64,000 bases of DNA from Alkalihalobacillus sp. FSL W8-0930. Its GTDB lineage: Bacteria > Bacillota > Bacilli > Bacillales > Bacillaceae_D. The notes beneath the pieces are model-generated. The model saw only the letters and a program-made list of their open reading frames with translations, was not told where the DNA came from and ran no database searches. Shown piece after piece: positions 16,922 to 25,870 of this stretch (its first letter is position 1; the number at the start of each line of letters is the position of its first letter). The position numbers were made by a program, and so were the translations under genes. The stretch is from positions 2,542,001 to 2,606,000 of the forward strand of contig CP150183.1 in the NCBI GenBank assembly GCA_037965595.1, written 5' to 3'.

Positions 16922-17710
16922 TTACCCAAACTGTCCTGAAATGTATTGCTCTGTTTTTTTGTTATCCGGATTTGTAAAAATCTTATTTGTATCGCCGATC
17001 TCCATTAGCTCACCCATATAGAAAAAGGCTGTCTTATCAGATATCCGTGCCGCTTGCTGCATATTGTGTGTCACGATGACAATTGTATAGCTTTTACGTA
17101 ATTCATCAATTAACTCTTCTACTTTTGATGTACTAATCGGGTCAAGGGCAGAAGTTGGCTCATCCATTAATAGTACGGATGGTTTCGTCGCAAGTGCTCG
17201 TGCGATACACAGACGTTGCTGCTGTCCACCTGATAATCCCATACCATTTGTGTGCAGTCGGTCCTTAACCTCATCCCACAAAAAGGCGTCTTTTAAGCTT
17301 TGTTCAACGAGTTCATCAAGAACCTGTTTTTTCTTAATACCGTGAACGCGTGGTCCGTATGCTACATTTTCGTAGATCGATTTTGGGAATGGGTTGGGCT
17401 TTTGAAAAACCATTCCAACTTTTTTTCGTAAATCTACTAAATCTGGTTTCCCAGACAGCAGGCTATCTCCTTTATAAACAATATCGCCTGACATCTTTAC
17501 ACTTGGATTCATATTAATCATCAGATTTAATGTTTTAATAAATGTTGATTTCCCACACCCTGATGGCCCAATGATCGCCGTTACCTCTGATTCATTAATA
17601 TCAAACGAAACGTTCTTTAATGCATGATTGGTTCCATACCACAAATTAAAATCTTTGACATTGTATACTGTCTGTATTGCCTGTGCTTGTTTCTCCATTG
17701 TCATTGCCAT
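16922..17710 (-). CDS. pstB: Phosphate ABC transporter ATPase PstB (second copy)
   Basis: A 262-aa ABC ATPase energising phosphate import through PstC/PstA at the inner face of the membrane. Walker A is GPSGCGKST, the signature is LSGGQQQRL, Walker [12 protein letters not shown], and the H-loop lies in [12 protein letters not shown]. It follows the other pstB by 13 bp; tandem pstB genes are normal in Bacillus (pstBA/pstBB). The two proteins differ mostly in their N-termini and in the helical subdomain. Confidence 0.96.
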   Translation of the reverse strand: MAMTMEKQAQAIQTVYNVKDFNLWYGTNHALKNVSFDINESEVTAIIGPSGCGKSTFIKTLNLMINMNPSVKMSGDIVYKGDSLLSGKPDLVDLRKKVGMVFQKPNPFPKSIYENVAYGPRVHGIKKKQVLDELVEQSLKDAFLWDEVKDRLHTNGMGLSGGQQQRLCIARALATKPSVLLMDEPTSALDPISTSKVEELIDELRKSYTIVIVTHNMQQAARISDKTAFFYMGELMEIGDTNKIFTNPDNKKTEQYISGQFG

Positions 17711-17723
17711 GATTTAGTCCCCC

Positions 17724-18533
17724 TTATCCAAATCGTCCAGAGATATAATCTTCCGTCTGCTTCTCATCTGGATTAGAGAATAATTTGTCTGTACGGTTGT
17801 ACTCAATTAATTTTCCATTAAAGAAGAAGGCCGTTTTGTCAGAGATACGAGATGCTTGTTGCATGTTGTGCGTCACGATCACGATTGTGTACTCTTTCTT
17901 TAGTTCAAGAATGAGTTCTTCAATTTTAGCCGTTGCAATTGGATCAAGTGCGGATGCAGGCTCATCTAAAAGTAGTACATTTGGCTTCATCATTAGCGTA
18001 CGAGCAATACATAGACGTTGCTGCTGTCCACCTGATAATGAAAGAGCTGATTCTTTAAGACGATCCTTCACTTCATCCCATAATGCAGCTTTTTTCAACG
18101 AATCCTCTACTCGTTCTTTCCATTCTTTGCGAGGTACATTATGAAAACGCAAACCGTGCGTTAGGTTTTCTTGAATCGACTTTGGAAACGGATTTGGACG
18201 TTGAAACACCATGCCAATTTCTTTACGAAGTGCTACCACATTCACTTCTTTAGAAAGAAGATTTAACCCCTGGTACTCAATTTCACCTGTATTATGGGAG
18301 ATCGGAATTAAATCGTTCATACGATTAATGCTTCGCAAGAACGTTGATTTCCCACATCCAGATGGTCCAATTAATGCCGTAACTGCTTGTTTGTCTATAT
18401 CTAAATTTAAATGTTGAACCGCATGATTTTCCCCGTAATAAATGTTCAAATCTTTTACCGTTAAAATTTGATTTGTAGCCACAGCGCTTTCTCCACTCGC
18501 CATCTCTTGTCTTTCAGCCGTTACAATGGACAT
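17724..18533 (-). CDS. pstB: Phosphate ABC transporter ATPase PstB (first copy)
   Basis: A 269-aa ABC ATPase with Walker [10 protein letters not shown], signature LSGGQQQRL, Walker [12 protein letters not shown] and [12 protein letters not shown]. It pairs with PstA and PstC. It is preceded by GGGAGG and by pstA 32 bp upstream. About 20 extra N-terminal residues precede the conserved [11 protein letters not shown]. Whether the two ATPases form a heterodimer or are used alternatively cannot be told from the sequence. Confidence 0.96.
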   Translation of the reverse strand: MSIVTAERQEMASGESAVATNQILTVKDLNIYYGENHAVQHLNLDIDKQAVTALIGPSGCGKSTFLRSINRMNDLIPISHNTGEIEYQGLNLLSKEVNVVALRKEIGMVFQRPNPFPKSIQENLTHGLRFHNVPRKEWKERVEDSLKKAALWDEVKDRLKESALSLSGGQQQRLCIARTLMMKPNVLLLDEPASALDPIATAKIEELILELKKEYTIVIVTHNMQQASRISDKTAFFFNGKLIEYNRTDKLFSNPDEKQTEDYISGRFG

Positions 18534-18565
18534 GTGAACGCCTCCCCTTATTAGTTTAAAGCTTA

Positions 18566-19453
18566 TTATTTCGAAGCTGTTAGTTTCTTATGAAGTCTTT
18601 TACCAAACCATCTAGCAAATAGGTTAAACAAAAGTACTGCGATCACAAGAACCGCTGATGCTCCATCTGCAATTTCACGAATGTCTGGTACAAGTCCTTG
18701 TGTATTAACTTTCCAAATGTGAACAGCTAATGTTTCTGCTGGTCTAAATATATTTAATGGTGATGTTTCACTAAATGGATTAAGGTTTAACCACTCTAAT
18801 CGTGGTGTTGTTAGTCCTGCTGTAAATAATAGTGCAGCTGCTTCACCGAATACACGACCTGATGCAAGAATGACACCCGTTAAGATTGACGGGAATGCAG
18901 CAGGCAGAATCACCGTACGGATTGTATCCCAATGTGTAATTCCTAAGGCAAAGCTTGCTTCCTTCTGGTCACGTGGTACACCAGTGATCGCATCTTCACA
19001 AACACGCACCATAACAGGAAGGTTAAACACTGTTAGCGCAAGAGCTCCACCGATAATCGTATAGCCCCATCCTGTGATGGAAACGAAAAGTAACAATCCA
19101 AACATCCCTACAACGATAGAAGGTAATGATGCAAGTACTTCAATACAAGTACGTATAAAGTTTGTGATTTTTCCTGGCTTTGCATACTCAGCCATATAAA
19201 TTCCTCCACCAATTCCGAGTGGAACGGTGAAAACCATCGTTAAGAATAAGATATAAAATGAATTAAATAGCTGTGGCCCTATTCCTCCGCCCGCGCGAAA
19301 CGAGCTTGGTGGATTTGTTAAGAAATCAAACGAAATGACGCCAAAGCCTTTATAAAAGATATAGCCTAATAGTCCAGCAAGGATAGCAATAATAATTCCT
19401 GCGATCGCTGTAAATAACCCTGTCGCAAGCTTATCAGTCATTTTTGTATTCAT
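18566..19453 (-). CDS. pstA: Phosphate ABC transporter permease PstA
   Basis: A 295-aa permease with six predicted membrane helices. The EAA loop, which contacts the ATPase, is visible in [32 protein letters not shown] (coupling helix at about residues 166-195). It forms the transmembrane channel with PstC. Its ATG overlaps the pstC stop in a TAATG junction and uses the AGGAGG inside pstC, so the two are translationally coupled. Confidence 0.95.
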   Translation of the reverse strand: MNTKMTDKLATGLFTAIAGIIIAILAGLLGYIFYKGFGVISFDFLTNPPSSFRAGGGIGPQLFNSFYILFLTMVFTVPLGIGGGIYMAEYAKPGKITNFIRTCIEVLASLPSIVVGMFGLLLFVSITGWGYTIIGGALALTVFNLPVMVRVCEDAITGVPRDQKEASFALGITHWDTIRTVILPAAFPSILTGVILASGRVFGEAAALLFTAGLTTPRLEWLNLNPFSETSPLNIFRPAETLAVHIWKVNTQGLVPDIREIADGASAVLVIAVLLFNLFARWFGKRLHKKLTASK

Positions 19454-20388
19454 TAAAATGACCTCCTAGATGATAAGAATCGAATAATAATGATAAAGAT
19501 GTACGACATCACAAGTAGGATTAAGCCAAGTGACCACAAGACATTGTTATCAACACTTCCTTGAACTGTGTGTCCCATATTTAACGTAATAATTGTCGTT
19601 AGTGTACCTGTAGGATCTGTTAATGATTCTGCAATAGTACGAGCATTTCCGATTACCATTTGAACCGCTAGAGCTTCCCCAAATGCTCTCGCCATTCCTA
19701 AAACGATGGCTGTCAGTAGCATCGGCCACGCTGCAGGTAATAAAACTCTGCGGATGGTTTGCCAGCGCGTTGCACCAAGTGCAAGCGAGGATTCTCTTAG
19801 TCCGTTTGGTAACGTGCGCAGTGCATCAGTCGCAATACTTGTCACCGTCGGTAGGATCATGACAGAAAGAACGATGGTTCCCGCAAGTAGACCGAAACCT
19901 TGTCCACCCACATATTGCCTAACAAACGGAACAATCACACTTAAACCGATGAACCCATAAACGACTGATGGAATTCCAACAAGTAATTCAATAACAGGCT
20001 GTAAAATTCGTTTGCCCCAGGAAGGTGCAATTTCAATCATGTAGATAGCAGCCCCAACCCCAAGCGGAGCAGCTACTAAAGCAGATAAAATGGTTACTGC
20101 AAATGATCCAAAAATAAACGGGAGTGCACCATATACTGGTCCACCATTTGCTTCACTTCGGGTTGGGTTCCAATCAAGGCCCGTTAAAAAGCTGATTGGG
20201 TTAACTCCATTCACCACAAATGCCTGAAGCCCCTTAGTCATCAGGAAGAGTGTAATAGATATAGTCGCCAAAATAATGATTGTTGCGCACCCATAAACAA
20301 TGATTTTCCCCTTGCGCTCAATTTTTTCAGCGTTACGATTGTTTTTCTTTAGTAAACGGTCATGGACAGTTTGTTGCTGTGCCGCCAT
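19453..20388 (-). CDS. pstC: Phosphate ABC transporter permease PstC
   Basis: A 311-aa permease with six predicted helices and a basic cytoplasmic N-terminus (KKNNRNAEKIERKG). The EAA loop is LRESSLALGATRWQTIRRVLLPAAW at about residues 198-222. It pairs with PstA. It starts 83 bp after pstS, and that gap contains a leaky attenuator-like hairpin. Confidence 0.95.
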   Translation of the reverse strand: MAAQQQTVHDRLLKKNNRNAEKIERKGKIIVYGCATIIILATISITLFLMTKGLQAFVVNGVNPISFLTGLDWNPTRSEANGGPVYGALPFIFGSFAVTILSALVAAPLGVGAAIYMIEIAPSWGKRILQPVIELLVGIPSVVYGFIGLSVIVPFVRQYVGGQGFGLLAGTIVLSVMILPTVTSIATDALRTLPNGLRESSLALGATRWQTIRRVLLPAAWPMLLTAIVLGMARAFGEALAVQMVIGNARTIAESLTDPTGTLTTIITLNMGHTVQGSVDNNVLWSLGLILLVMSYIFIIIIRFLSSRRSF

Positions 20389-20423
20389 AACAATGGCCCC
20401 CTTGCGATAGATATAGAAGATAA

Positions 20424-20461
20424 AGGCTGGAGAACACCTACGAGCGGTCTTCTCTCAGCCT
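20424..20461 (-). terminator. Leaky attenuator between pstS and pstC
   Basis: On the minus strand AGGCTG(A)GAGAA pairs with TTCTCCAGCCT with one bulged A; the following TTTATCTTC is only a weak T tract. Such a partial terminator would allow more PstS than permease to be made, as is common in binding-protein operons. Confidence 0.6.
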
Positions 20462-20471
20462 ATTACGTTGT

Positions 20472-21413
20472 TTATTGTACGTCTGTTTGGTTTCCTTCTG
20501 CGTCACGCTCAACTTGCATATCCGTTGATGGGATATAGCCAAGTTCAGGAACGATTACTTGTTGAACATCTTCACTCATCATGTAATCAAGGAAAGTTTT
20601 AGCAAGACCTTCAGGCTCACCATTTGTGTAAGAGTGCATATAAGCCCAAACTGGATATTCACCAGTTGTTACATTTTCATCCGTTTGCTCTACGCCATCT
20701 AATTTTAATGGAAGAACAGTGTCATCATTGTAGTAAGAGAATGCAAGGTATCCAATTGCACCTTCTGTTTCAGAAATGATTTGTTTAACAGTATTAGAAG
20801 AATCCTCTGTAATTCCTTCAGCTGGCTCAGCACCATCTAAAGCGTAATTAACAAATGTAGCACGTGTACCAGAAGAATCTGGACGGTTTACTAGGGTAAT
20901 ATCAACATCTTCTCCACCAAGCTCAGACCAGTTTGTTACTTCACCTGTGAAAATGTCGATAAGTTGTTCAGATGTTACATCTTCAACGCCTACTCCTGGA
21001 TGAGCAGCAGGTCCCATTCCTACTACAGCGACACGGTGGTCTACTAATTCATCAGCAGGAATTTCTTCTTTTTCTTCAGCAAATACATCAGAGTTTCCAA
21101 TGTCTACAGATCCATCAGCAACTTGGCTAAGACCTTGACCAGATCCACCAGCCTGTACTTGAATGTCAGCACCAGCATTAAGACCCATAAATTCTTCAGC
21201 ACCAGCAGCCATTAGTGGTTGAATCGCACTTGAACCAGATAAGACTAGTTGCCCTTCAGCCTCGCCGCTTGTTGCCTCTTCCCCATTTTCTGAGTCTGAT
21301 CCACCTGTGGAATCAGTTCCTGTGTCATTGCTATCGTCTCCACTTCCACATGCCACAGCAATCACAAGTAGTGCAGATAACATCATGAATAAAAGAAGCT
21401 TTTTCAATTTCAA
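20472..21413 (-). CDS. pstS: Phosphate-binding lipoprotein PstS
   Basis: A 313-aa extracytoplasmic phosphate receptor. The N-terminus MKLKKLLLFMMLSALLVIAVAC is a lipoprotein signal with the lipid-attachment cysteine at about residue 22, followed by a Gly/Ser/Asp/Glu linker. The mature domain holds phosphate-contact segments LSGSSAIQP, QAGGSGQGLS and VNRPDSSGTRATF. The start is assigned to TTG at 21413 because AGGGAGG lies eight bases before it; a longer reading to 21473 has no ribosome binding site and would bury the signal. It is the first gene of the pst operon, behind PhoP-box-like repeats. Confidence 0.94.
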   Translation of the reverse strand: MKLKKLLLFMMLSALLVIAVACGSGDDSNDTGTDSTGGSDSENGEEATSGEAEGQLVLSGSSAIQPLMAAGAEEFMGLNAGADIQVQAGGSGQGLSQVADGSVDIGNSDVFAEEKEEIPADELVDHRVAVVGMGPAAHPGVGVEDVTSEQLIDIFTGEVTNWSELGGEDVDITLVNRPDSSGTRATFVNYALDGAEPAEGITEDSSNTVKQIISETEGAIGYLAFSYYNDDTVLPLKLDGVEQTDENVTTGEYPVWAYMHSYTNGEPEGLAKTFLDYMMSEDVQQVIVPELGYIPSTDMQVERDAEGNQTDVQ

Positions 21414-21492
21414 TGTAACAACCTCCCTATTTTCTCTCCAAATGTTTTTACTAGGCGTTAGCCTCTCTTTCAACTGAAGTATAAGCTTGTTC

Positions 21493-21531
21493 TATTAAGG
21501 AGTTATGATCTGAATGTAAAGATTGTGTAAA
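21493..21531 (-). promoter_or_regulatory. PhoP-box-like repeats upstream of pstS
   Basis: On the minus strand TTTACA-N5-TTTACA-N5-ATCATA-N5-TTAATA gives four hexamers at exact 11-bp spacing. This matches the TT(A/T/C)ACA direct-repeat pattern bound by phosphorylated PhoP in Bacillus, and it lies about 80-118 bp before the pstS start, where activation in phosphate starvation is expected. Confidence 0.75.
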
Positions 21532-21576
21532 GAGAAAGAAAGCGCAATCATTTATAAGCGTTTACATAACCAACAT

Positions 21577-21612
21577 AAAAAAGAAACAAATCCAAAATTG
21601 GATTTGTTTCCG
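21577..21612 (-). terminator. Terminator of the DinB-family gene
   Basis: On the minus strand GAAACAAATCCAA pairs perfectly with TTGGATTTGTTTC and T6 follows. It isolates the DinB-family gene from the pst operon. Confidence 0.93.
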
Positions 21613-21620
21613 AGTGGTTA

Positions 21621-22097
21621 CTACTCTGCTTGTTGCTCTTTTGTTGGACCATATACGCCAGGTACATTCAGTCCAGCTTGACGTAATAGAACGGTCATTT
21701 GCCCACGGTGGTGGCCTTGATGGCTTACAAGCATACGAAGAACGGCGCCTTTAGGGCTTTGGGCTCCAAAGAAATCAACCATATCAGTGAAGCTTTCGTC
21801 AGTCCATGTATGTTCAACTTGTTCTAAAAGGTTTGAACTGAATTCGTTATACGTATCCACAATTGTTTTTGCTTGATCCGGAACGGTTGAAGAAGTCTTT
21901 CCAACATTCTCAACACCTGCAATAGAGGCGAAAAACGGAATGGTAGTCGTTAGATGCCAGCCTAACCATCCTAGTGAGCTATGCCCTTCAACAATGGCTT
22001 GGTCAAGTTTCTCGTCTGTAAGTGACTCTAATACTTGTAGAGTTAATTGTTTCTCACGAGTCCACTCTTCTAAAAAATCTGCTTTTGTTCTAAACAT
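21621..22097 (-). CDS. DinB/YfiT-superfamily protein
   Basis: A 158-aa four-helix protein of the DinB/YfiT metalloenzyme superfamily. Putative metal ligands are a histidine in GWHLTTT (about 47) and the pair in SHQGHHRGQMTVLLR near residue 125-130, the usual three-His arrangement. Members include thiol-dependent (bacillithiol) transferases, but many have no known activity. The start is set at ATG 22097, with AAGGAG eight bases upstream; the eight codons before it overlap that site. It stands alone between the pst operon and mtnD. Confidence 0.82.
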   Translation of the reverse strand: MFRTKADFLEEWTREKQLTLQVLESLTDEKLDQAIVEGHSSLGWLGWHLTTTIPFFASIAGVENVGKTSSTVPDQAKTIVDTYNEFSSNLLEQVEHTWTDESFTDMVDFFGAQSPKGAVLRMLVSHQGHHRGQMTVLLRQAGLNVPGVYGPTKEQQAE

Positions 22098-22182
22098 TTC
22101 GTATCTCTCCTTATCATTCAACCAATCTTTACGTGTCTAGTATAGCCAGAATGATGGATGGAGAAAAGCAAAAGGCCTTTAA

Positions 22183-22725
22183 TTATTGTGCTTTCTTAAA
22201 ATCAGGATCATCAAACTTGTGTGCTACCCAACCTTCTGGATCAATAAATAAACGAACAGCAACAACTTGACGTTCTTCTGATAATGTAAAGAAGTGCGGA
22301 ATATTAACAGGCACGGAAATCACATCACCAGGAGATAGATTTACATCAAAATATCCTGTCTCAGCACCTTTTATTACAAACGTACCAGAACCTGCAGTAA
22401 TCGCACGTACCTCATCTTCTGTGTGTGTATGCACTTGCTCAAACTTTTTTAAGAGCACATCTAAGTCTGGTGTCTGTTCATTTAGGGCAATAACATCCCA
22501 TTTTTTGTACCCACGACGCTCTGCAAGTGAACGAATGTCTTCATTAAATGTGGAGAGTACTTCTTCCTTATCTTTATCAGTAAGGTGACATTCATTTTGT
22601 AATCGTTCAGAAAGTTTGGTTGGGTCCCAAAATTCATATAGCACTTCCTGGCTCTCCAAAAATGCACGTACCTCAGATTCCTCTGCAATCGTTTGTCCTG
22701 TTTGACGAATATGAATGATAGCCAT
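22183..22725 (-). CDS. mtnD: Acireductone dioxygenase MtnD
   Basis: A 180-aa cupin that converts acireductone to 4-methylthio-2-oxobutanoate and formate (Fe form), the penultimate step of methionine salvage. The metal ligands are visible: H99 and H101 in VHTHTEDE, E105, and H144 in NIPHFF. It is the last gene of the S-box-controlled mtnW-X-B-D unit, 11 bp after mtnB, with AGGAGG before the ATG. The bound metal (Fe or Ni) decides the product and cannot be read from the sequence. Confidence 0.95.
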   Translation of the reverse strand: MAIIHIRQTGQTIAEESEVRAFLESQEVLYEFWDPTKLSERLQNECHLTDKDKEEVLSTFNEDIRSLAERRGYKKWDVIALNEQTPDLDVLLKKFEQVHTHTEDEVRAITAGSGTFVIKGAETGYFDVNLSPGDVISVPVNIPHFFTLSEERQVVAVRLFIDPEGWVAHKFDDPDFKKAQ

Positions 22726-22736
22726 GTATTTTCCTC

Positions 22737-23363
22737 CTATTTGGTTAATTGTTTTAGTCTTAATTGGTATTCAAACAAAAATTCAAACGCCTCAAGATGT
22801 TTTTTCGCTTCAAAACTATTTTTACCCCATACTGTAATGCCGTGATTTCGGATGAGAACACCAAACACGCCTGGTTTAATCTCATTGGCAACAGCCTCTG
22901 CAAGAAATGGGAGATCCGCGTAATTTGGTACGATTGGAATGGTAATTGATGCATCCTCTTCCCATAGATTAAAGGCTTTGATCAGCTCTTGATGTTGAAA
23001 TGTGATTTCACTCTCATCTGCGTATAGCTCTGAGATCACATTATTGGCAACCGTATGCACATGAAGTGAGCAACCCGCTTCTGTTTTTTCATAGATTCGT
23101 TGATGAAGGATCGTTTCCGCCGAAGGTTTTAGTGGAGTATCCTCTAAAGGCTGACTGGACTCACCAACTAGTAAAAAATCTTCAGAGGTTCGCTTACGCT
23201 TATCCCTGCCACTGGCTGTTACGAGAAACTGTAAGGGCGAATCGGCCACTTTTATGGAAAGATTACCACTTGTGCCAGGAAACCAGTCTCTTGCAGCCAA
23301 TTCATCCTTTATATCCGCTAATTCGTTCCAATGAGTTGTGTATAGAAGCTTCGTTCCCTTCAC
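22737..23363 (-). CDS. mtnB: Methylthioribulose-1-phosphate dehydratase MtnB
   Basis: A 208-aa class II aldolase/adducin-fold enzyme that dehydrates methylthioribulose-1-phosphate. The zinc motif is [11 protein letters not shown] (about 98-108), with a third histidine in [10 protein letters not shown] (about 172) and the catalytic-face [10 protein letters not shown] near residue 30. Translation starts at GTG, which overlaps the mtnX stop (GTGA), behind GGGAGGAGG, so the two are coupled. Confidence 0.95.
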   Translation of the reverse strand: MKGTKLLYTTHWNELADIKDELAARDWFPGTSGNLSIKVADSPLQFLVTASGRDKRKRTSEDFLLVGESSQPLEDTPLKPSAETILHQRIYEKTEAGCSLHVHTVANNVISELYADESEITFQHQELIKAFNLWEEDASITIPIVPNYADLPFLAEAVANEIKPGVFGVLIRNHGITVWGKNSFEAKKHLEAFEFLFEYQLRLKQLTK

Positions 23364-24043
23364 CTTGTAACCTCCTCCCGTCTCTCTTCAAATTGGTGAA
23401 TAATTTCATGAAAGCTAGTAAATGCTGAATGCTTAAGAGATAGCTCACGACATTTATCTAATAGAAAGGATCCACATGCAAAGACTTCATCCGCTTCCTT
23501 AGCTGCCTGCAAATCTGTAATTGAATCCCCTATCACTATTTTGTAGTACGCCTCACTTGGGTATTGTCTTAAAATCGTTGGTTTACAGCATCCACAATCA
23601 TTGGAACAATGCGAATCACAACGATGTGGCCACGTGATATGAATGGTTGGTTGATCAAAACGACTTCCATTGCAGTATAAGCTGTGCGTCAGACCAAAAG
23701 GGTTAAGGACGGGTTCTACAAAGAAATCAATTCCACCACTTACAACCTTTAATGGAATGTGGTTTTCCCGTACGTATTGAAGAAACTCCGGAAACCCTTC
23801 ACGGATCTCAGCCTTGTCTAACACAAATTTAATGATTTCTTCTTTATAGCTTGAAGGAATTAATTGAAATAACTTACCGACTCCTGACCGAATGGACACA
23901 CGCTCAGCTAATATGTCCTCCTTGATTGCCTCCCAGCCAGGAGGATTCACATGCTGCATAATGGCGATAATATTATCTTTTGTGGTAATGGTTCCGTCAA
24001 AATCACAAAAAATAATCGGTGTCTTCTCAACTCTTTCTTTCAT
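23360..24043 (-). CDS. mtnX: HK-MTPenyl-1-P phosphatase MtnX
   Basis: A 227-aa HAD-family phosphatase that dephosphorylates 2-hydroxy-3-keto-5-methylthiopentenyl-1-phosphate to acireductone. The nucleophile and acid are D14 and D16 in [17 protein letters not shown] is motif III/IV. The middle [16 protein letters not shown] cluster of cysteines matches the conserved insert of B. subtilis MtnX. The ATG at 24043 is preferred because GGGGGA lies seven bases upstream; an ATG five codons earlier lies inside the end of mtnW. Confidence 0.93.
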   Translation of the reverse strand: MKERVEKTPIIFCDFDGTITTKDNIIAIMQHVNPPGWEAIKEDILAERVSIRSGVGKLFQLIPSSYKEEIIKFVLDKAEIREGFPEFLQYVRENHIPLKVVSGGIDFFVEPVLNPFGLTHSLYCNGSRFDQPTIHITWPHRCDSHCSNDCGCCKPTILRQYPSEAYYKIVIGDSITDLQAAKEADEVFACGSFLLDKCRELSLKHSAFTSFHEIIHQFEERREEVTR

Positions 24044-24045
24044 CT

Positions 24046-25269
24046 CTAATTCCCCCATAACTCAAGTGCTGTCTTTAGTTCAGGTGATACGTCCGCAGCC
24101 TCAGGTAAAGAGGTGTTCATCACACCGTAAATGGCATCTTTAAATGCCTTTGCACCGGCTCTTGCACCACCTGGATGTCCGTGGATTCCACCACCCGCGT
24201 TAATGACACACTCAAGCCCAAAGTCATGAATCAACATTGGCGTTAATCCTGGGTGGATCCCAGCTGATGGAACAGGGAAGGCTTTATTCAGTTGGCCTTT
24301 TTCTGTTAATGCATGTGCGATGGCATCCGTCTCTACTTTATCAAGGGCAACACTGCCATAAGGAGAAGGGAATAACACAAGATCTGCTCCAGCTATTCGC
24401 AATAGCTTACCGAGTAATACACGGTTTGATATGCCATGAAATGGTGAGGCAGTTAAAGCTCCAGATACAGCTGGATGCGCCATAATTGGTACGTGGATAT
24501 CAGGGTCCTCAGCTAATGCCTGCAATACATCTAACCCATAAGCAAAGACATTAAATAATAGCGCTGTGGCCCCTTGATCTACGGCTTGTTTTGCTTTTTC
24601 TTTTAGTTCAAATGTCCGTCCGGTGAGATTTACTGCATAGAGCTTCTTTTCTCCCGTCTCTTCATAGACTTGGTCTATAATTCTGCTCCCTATCTCTACT
24701 CTTTTATGAAAAGGTGTTAATGGATTCTCAAATAAGATTTCATCATCTTTCACCAAATCAACTCCACCAAGAAGTTGATCTGTTAATTGCTGTGTGAATT
24801 CTTGTGTATCCTTACCAATCATTCCTTTGAAAATACTCATTAAAAGAGGACGGTCATATACACCTACCAGTTCTCTTACACCTGCTATACCAAACGATGG
24901 ACCTGGAAAAGACTGCTCTAGCTCTTTTGGGAATACGATATCAATTAATTTAATTTCTCCATCAAGTGAAAGCTTTCCAAAAACAGTTGTTAGAATCGCC
25001 GGAAGATCTGCAGAGAAGTTAGCCAAAGGATACGCAATTTTAATTCGACCTATGGTACGTGACTCATTAAAAAAACTTGCAGCTTGTTCAGTTGTTTCCT
25101 CCTCAACTACTTCAATAACCTCACCCTTGTGACGCTCCAACTGCTTTTTTTCAAGTGACGGCAGATGTGTCCATGAACCAATCGTTAAACCAAGTGCGAT
25201 GGACTCTGCTTTTTTATGTAGATCATGTTTTTGATCGAATACTCGATAAGTAACAGTTATAAAGCTCAT
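24046..25269 (-). CDS. mtnW: RuBisCO-like DK-MTP-1-P enolase MtnW
   Basis: A 407-aa RuBisCO-like protein that enolises 2,3-diketo-5-methylthiopentyl-1-phosphate. It has the RuBisCO-type motif [10 protein letters not shown] with the lysine expected to be carbamylated at K174, plus HPAVSGA and [14 protein letters not shown] at the phosphate-binding end. Loop 6 of true RuBisCO is not conserved. The start at 25269 follows GAGGAG; an extension upstream to 25335 would run back into the leader terminator. It is the first gene of the leftward salvage operon under the SAM riboswitch. Confidence 0.94.
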   Translation of the reverse strand: MSFITVTYRVFDQKHDLHKKAESIALGLTIGSWTHLPSLEKKQLERHKGEVIEVVEEETTEQAASFFNESRTIGRIKIAYPLANFSADLPAILTTVFGKLSLDGEIKLIDIVFPKELEQSFPGPSFGIAGVRELVGVYDRPLLMSIFKGMIGKDTQEFTQQLTDQLLGGVDLVKDDEILFENPLTPFHKRVEIGSRIIDQVYEETGEKKLYAVNLTGRTFELKEKAKQAVDQGATALLFNVFAYGLDVLQALAEDPDIHVPIMAHPAVSGALTASPFHGISNRVLLGKLLRIAGADLVLFPSPYGSVALDKVETDAIAHALTEKGQLNKAFPVPSAGIHPGLTPMLIHDFGLECVINAGGGIHGHPGGARAGAKAFKDAIYGVMNTSLPEAADVSPELKTALELWGN

Positions 25270-25291
25270 CTCTCGTCTCCTCTCTATACAA

Positions 25292-25328
25292 ACAAAACCG
25301 CCCTCTAATATGTTAAAGAGGACGGTAT
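25292..25328 (-). terminator. Expression-platform terminator of the mtnW riboswitch
   Basis: On the minus strand ACCGTCCTCT and AGAGGGCGGT pair around a short loop, followed by TTTTGTTT. It lies between the SAM-I aptamer and mtnW, as expected for transcription control. Confidence 0.88.
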
Positions 25329-25345
25329 TAATCATTTATCTTGTC

Positions 25346-25455
25346 CTCTTATCTACCAAGTGATCTTGTGAGAATTAGCACCTTGAACAGACAAACGTCC
25401 AAACAGGTTGCCGGGTATCATCGGGATCTTCCCTCCACCAGCTCTTCATAAGAGT
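25346..25455 (-). promoter_or_regulatory. SAM-I (S-box) riboswitch upstream of mtnW
   Basis: On the minus strand the S-box landmarks appear in order: closing arm CTCTTAT, AAGAGCTGGTGGAGGGA, GATGATACCCGGCAACC, GGTGCTAATTC and the closing arm ATAAGAG. SAM binding should permit the downstream terminator and switch the salvage genes off when methionine/SAM is plentiful. Confidence 0.96.
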
Positions 25456-25497
25456 AAAATCAATATTCATATTGTAATGTTGATAAATCTACTAAGG

Positions 25498-25526
25498 ATT
25501 ATGACAGTGTCCTTCTATTCTGTCAA
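25498..25526 (-). promoter_or_regulatory. SigA-type promoter of the mtnWXBD operon
   Basis: On the minus strand TTGACA, a 17-bp spacer and CATAAT, about 45 bases upstream of the riboswitch. Confidence 0.78.
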
Positions 25527-25554
25527 TTAGCAAAAATCATTTTATCAGAATCTA

Positions 25555-25583
25555 TTGACAACTGGATTCATTCCTCGTAATAT
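25555..25583 (+). promoter_or_regulatory. SigA-type promoter of the transporter-mtnK-mtnA operon
   Basis: TTGACA, a 17-bp spacer and TAATAT on the plus strand, about 60 bases upstream of the second riboswitch. It is back-to-back with the mtnW promoter. Confidence 0.8.
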
Positions 25584-25642
25584 GAAAACCAATTACTCTG
25601 ATTGGGAAAATGAAGTTAATTCCTAACGAACTGAATATGTAA

Positions 25643-25789
25643 CTCTTATCGAGAGCTGGCTGAGGGAATTGGCCCTGTGAAGCCCGGCAACCGACCTACT
25701 CATTCTTATATGTGAGAATGAAAACCTTTAAGGTTTTAAGGCACGGTGCTACATCCAACAGACTCATGTGGAGTCTGAAAGATAAGAGG
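25643..25789 (+). promoter_or_regulatory. SAM-I (S-box) riboswitch upstream of the ABC transporter
   Basis: Landmarks in order: CTCTTATC, GAGAGCTGGCTGAGGGA, GAAGCCCGGCAACC, GGTGCTACATCC and GATAAGAG. The P3 arm is longer than in the mtnW copy, with an extra hairpin at about 25700-25740. It places the rightward genes in the methionine regulon. Confidence 0.95.
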
Positions 25790-25805
25790 TGGAATCCTAG
25801 TGATC

Positions 25806-25840
25806 AAGCCTCTTTCTTTCATGAAAGTGGCTTTTTTGAT
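25806..25840 (+). terminator. Expression-platform terminator of the transporter riboswitch
   Basis: AAGCCTCTTTC pairs with GAAAGTGGCTT (one mismatch) and T6 follows, 30 bases before the binding-protein gene. Confidence 0.88.
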
Positions 25841-25870
25841 TTTACTTTATAAAGATGGAGAGATGAATGG

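Noticed and set aside
25270-25335. A 22-residue N-terminal extension of MtnW
   Set aside because: It lies within the riboswitch terminator, and the start at 25269 has GAGGAG directly upstream and matches MtnW length.
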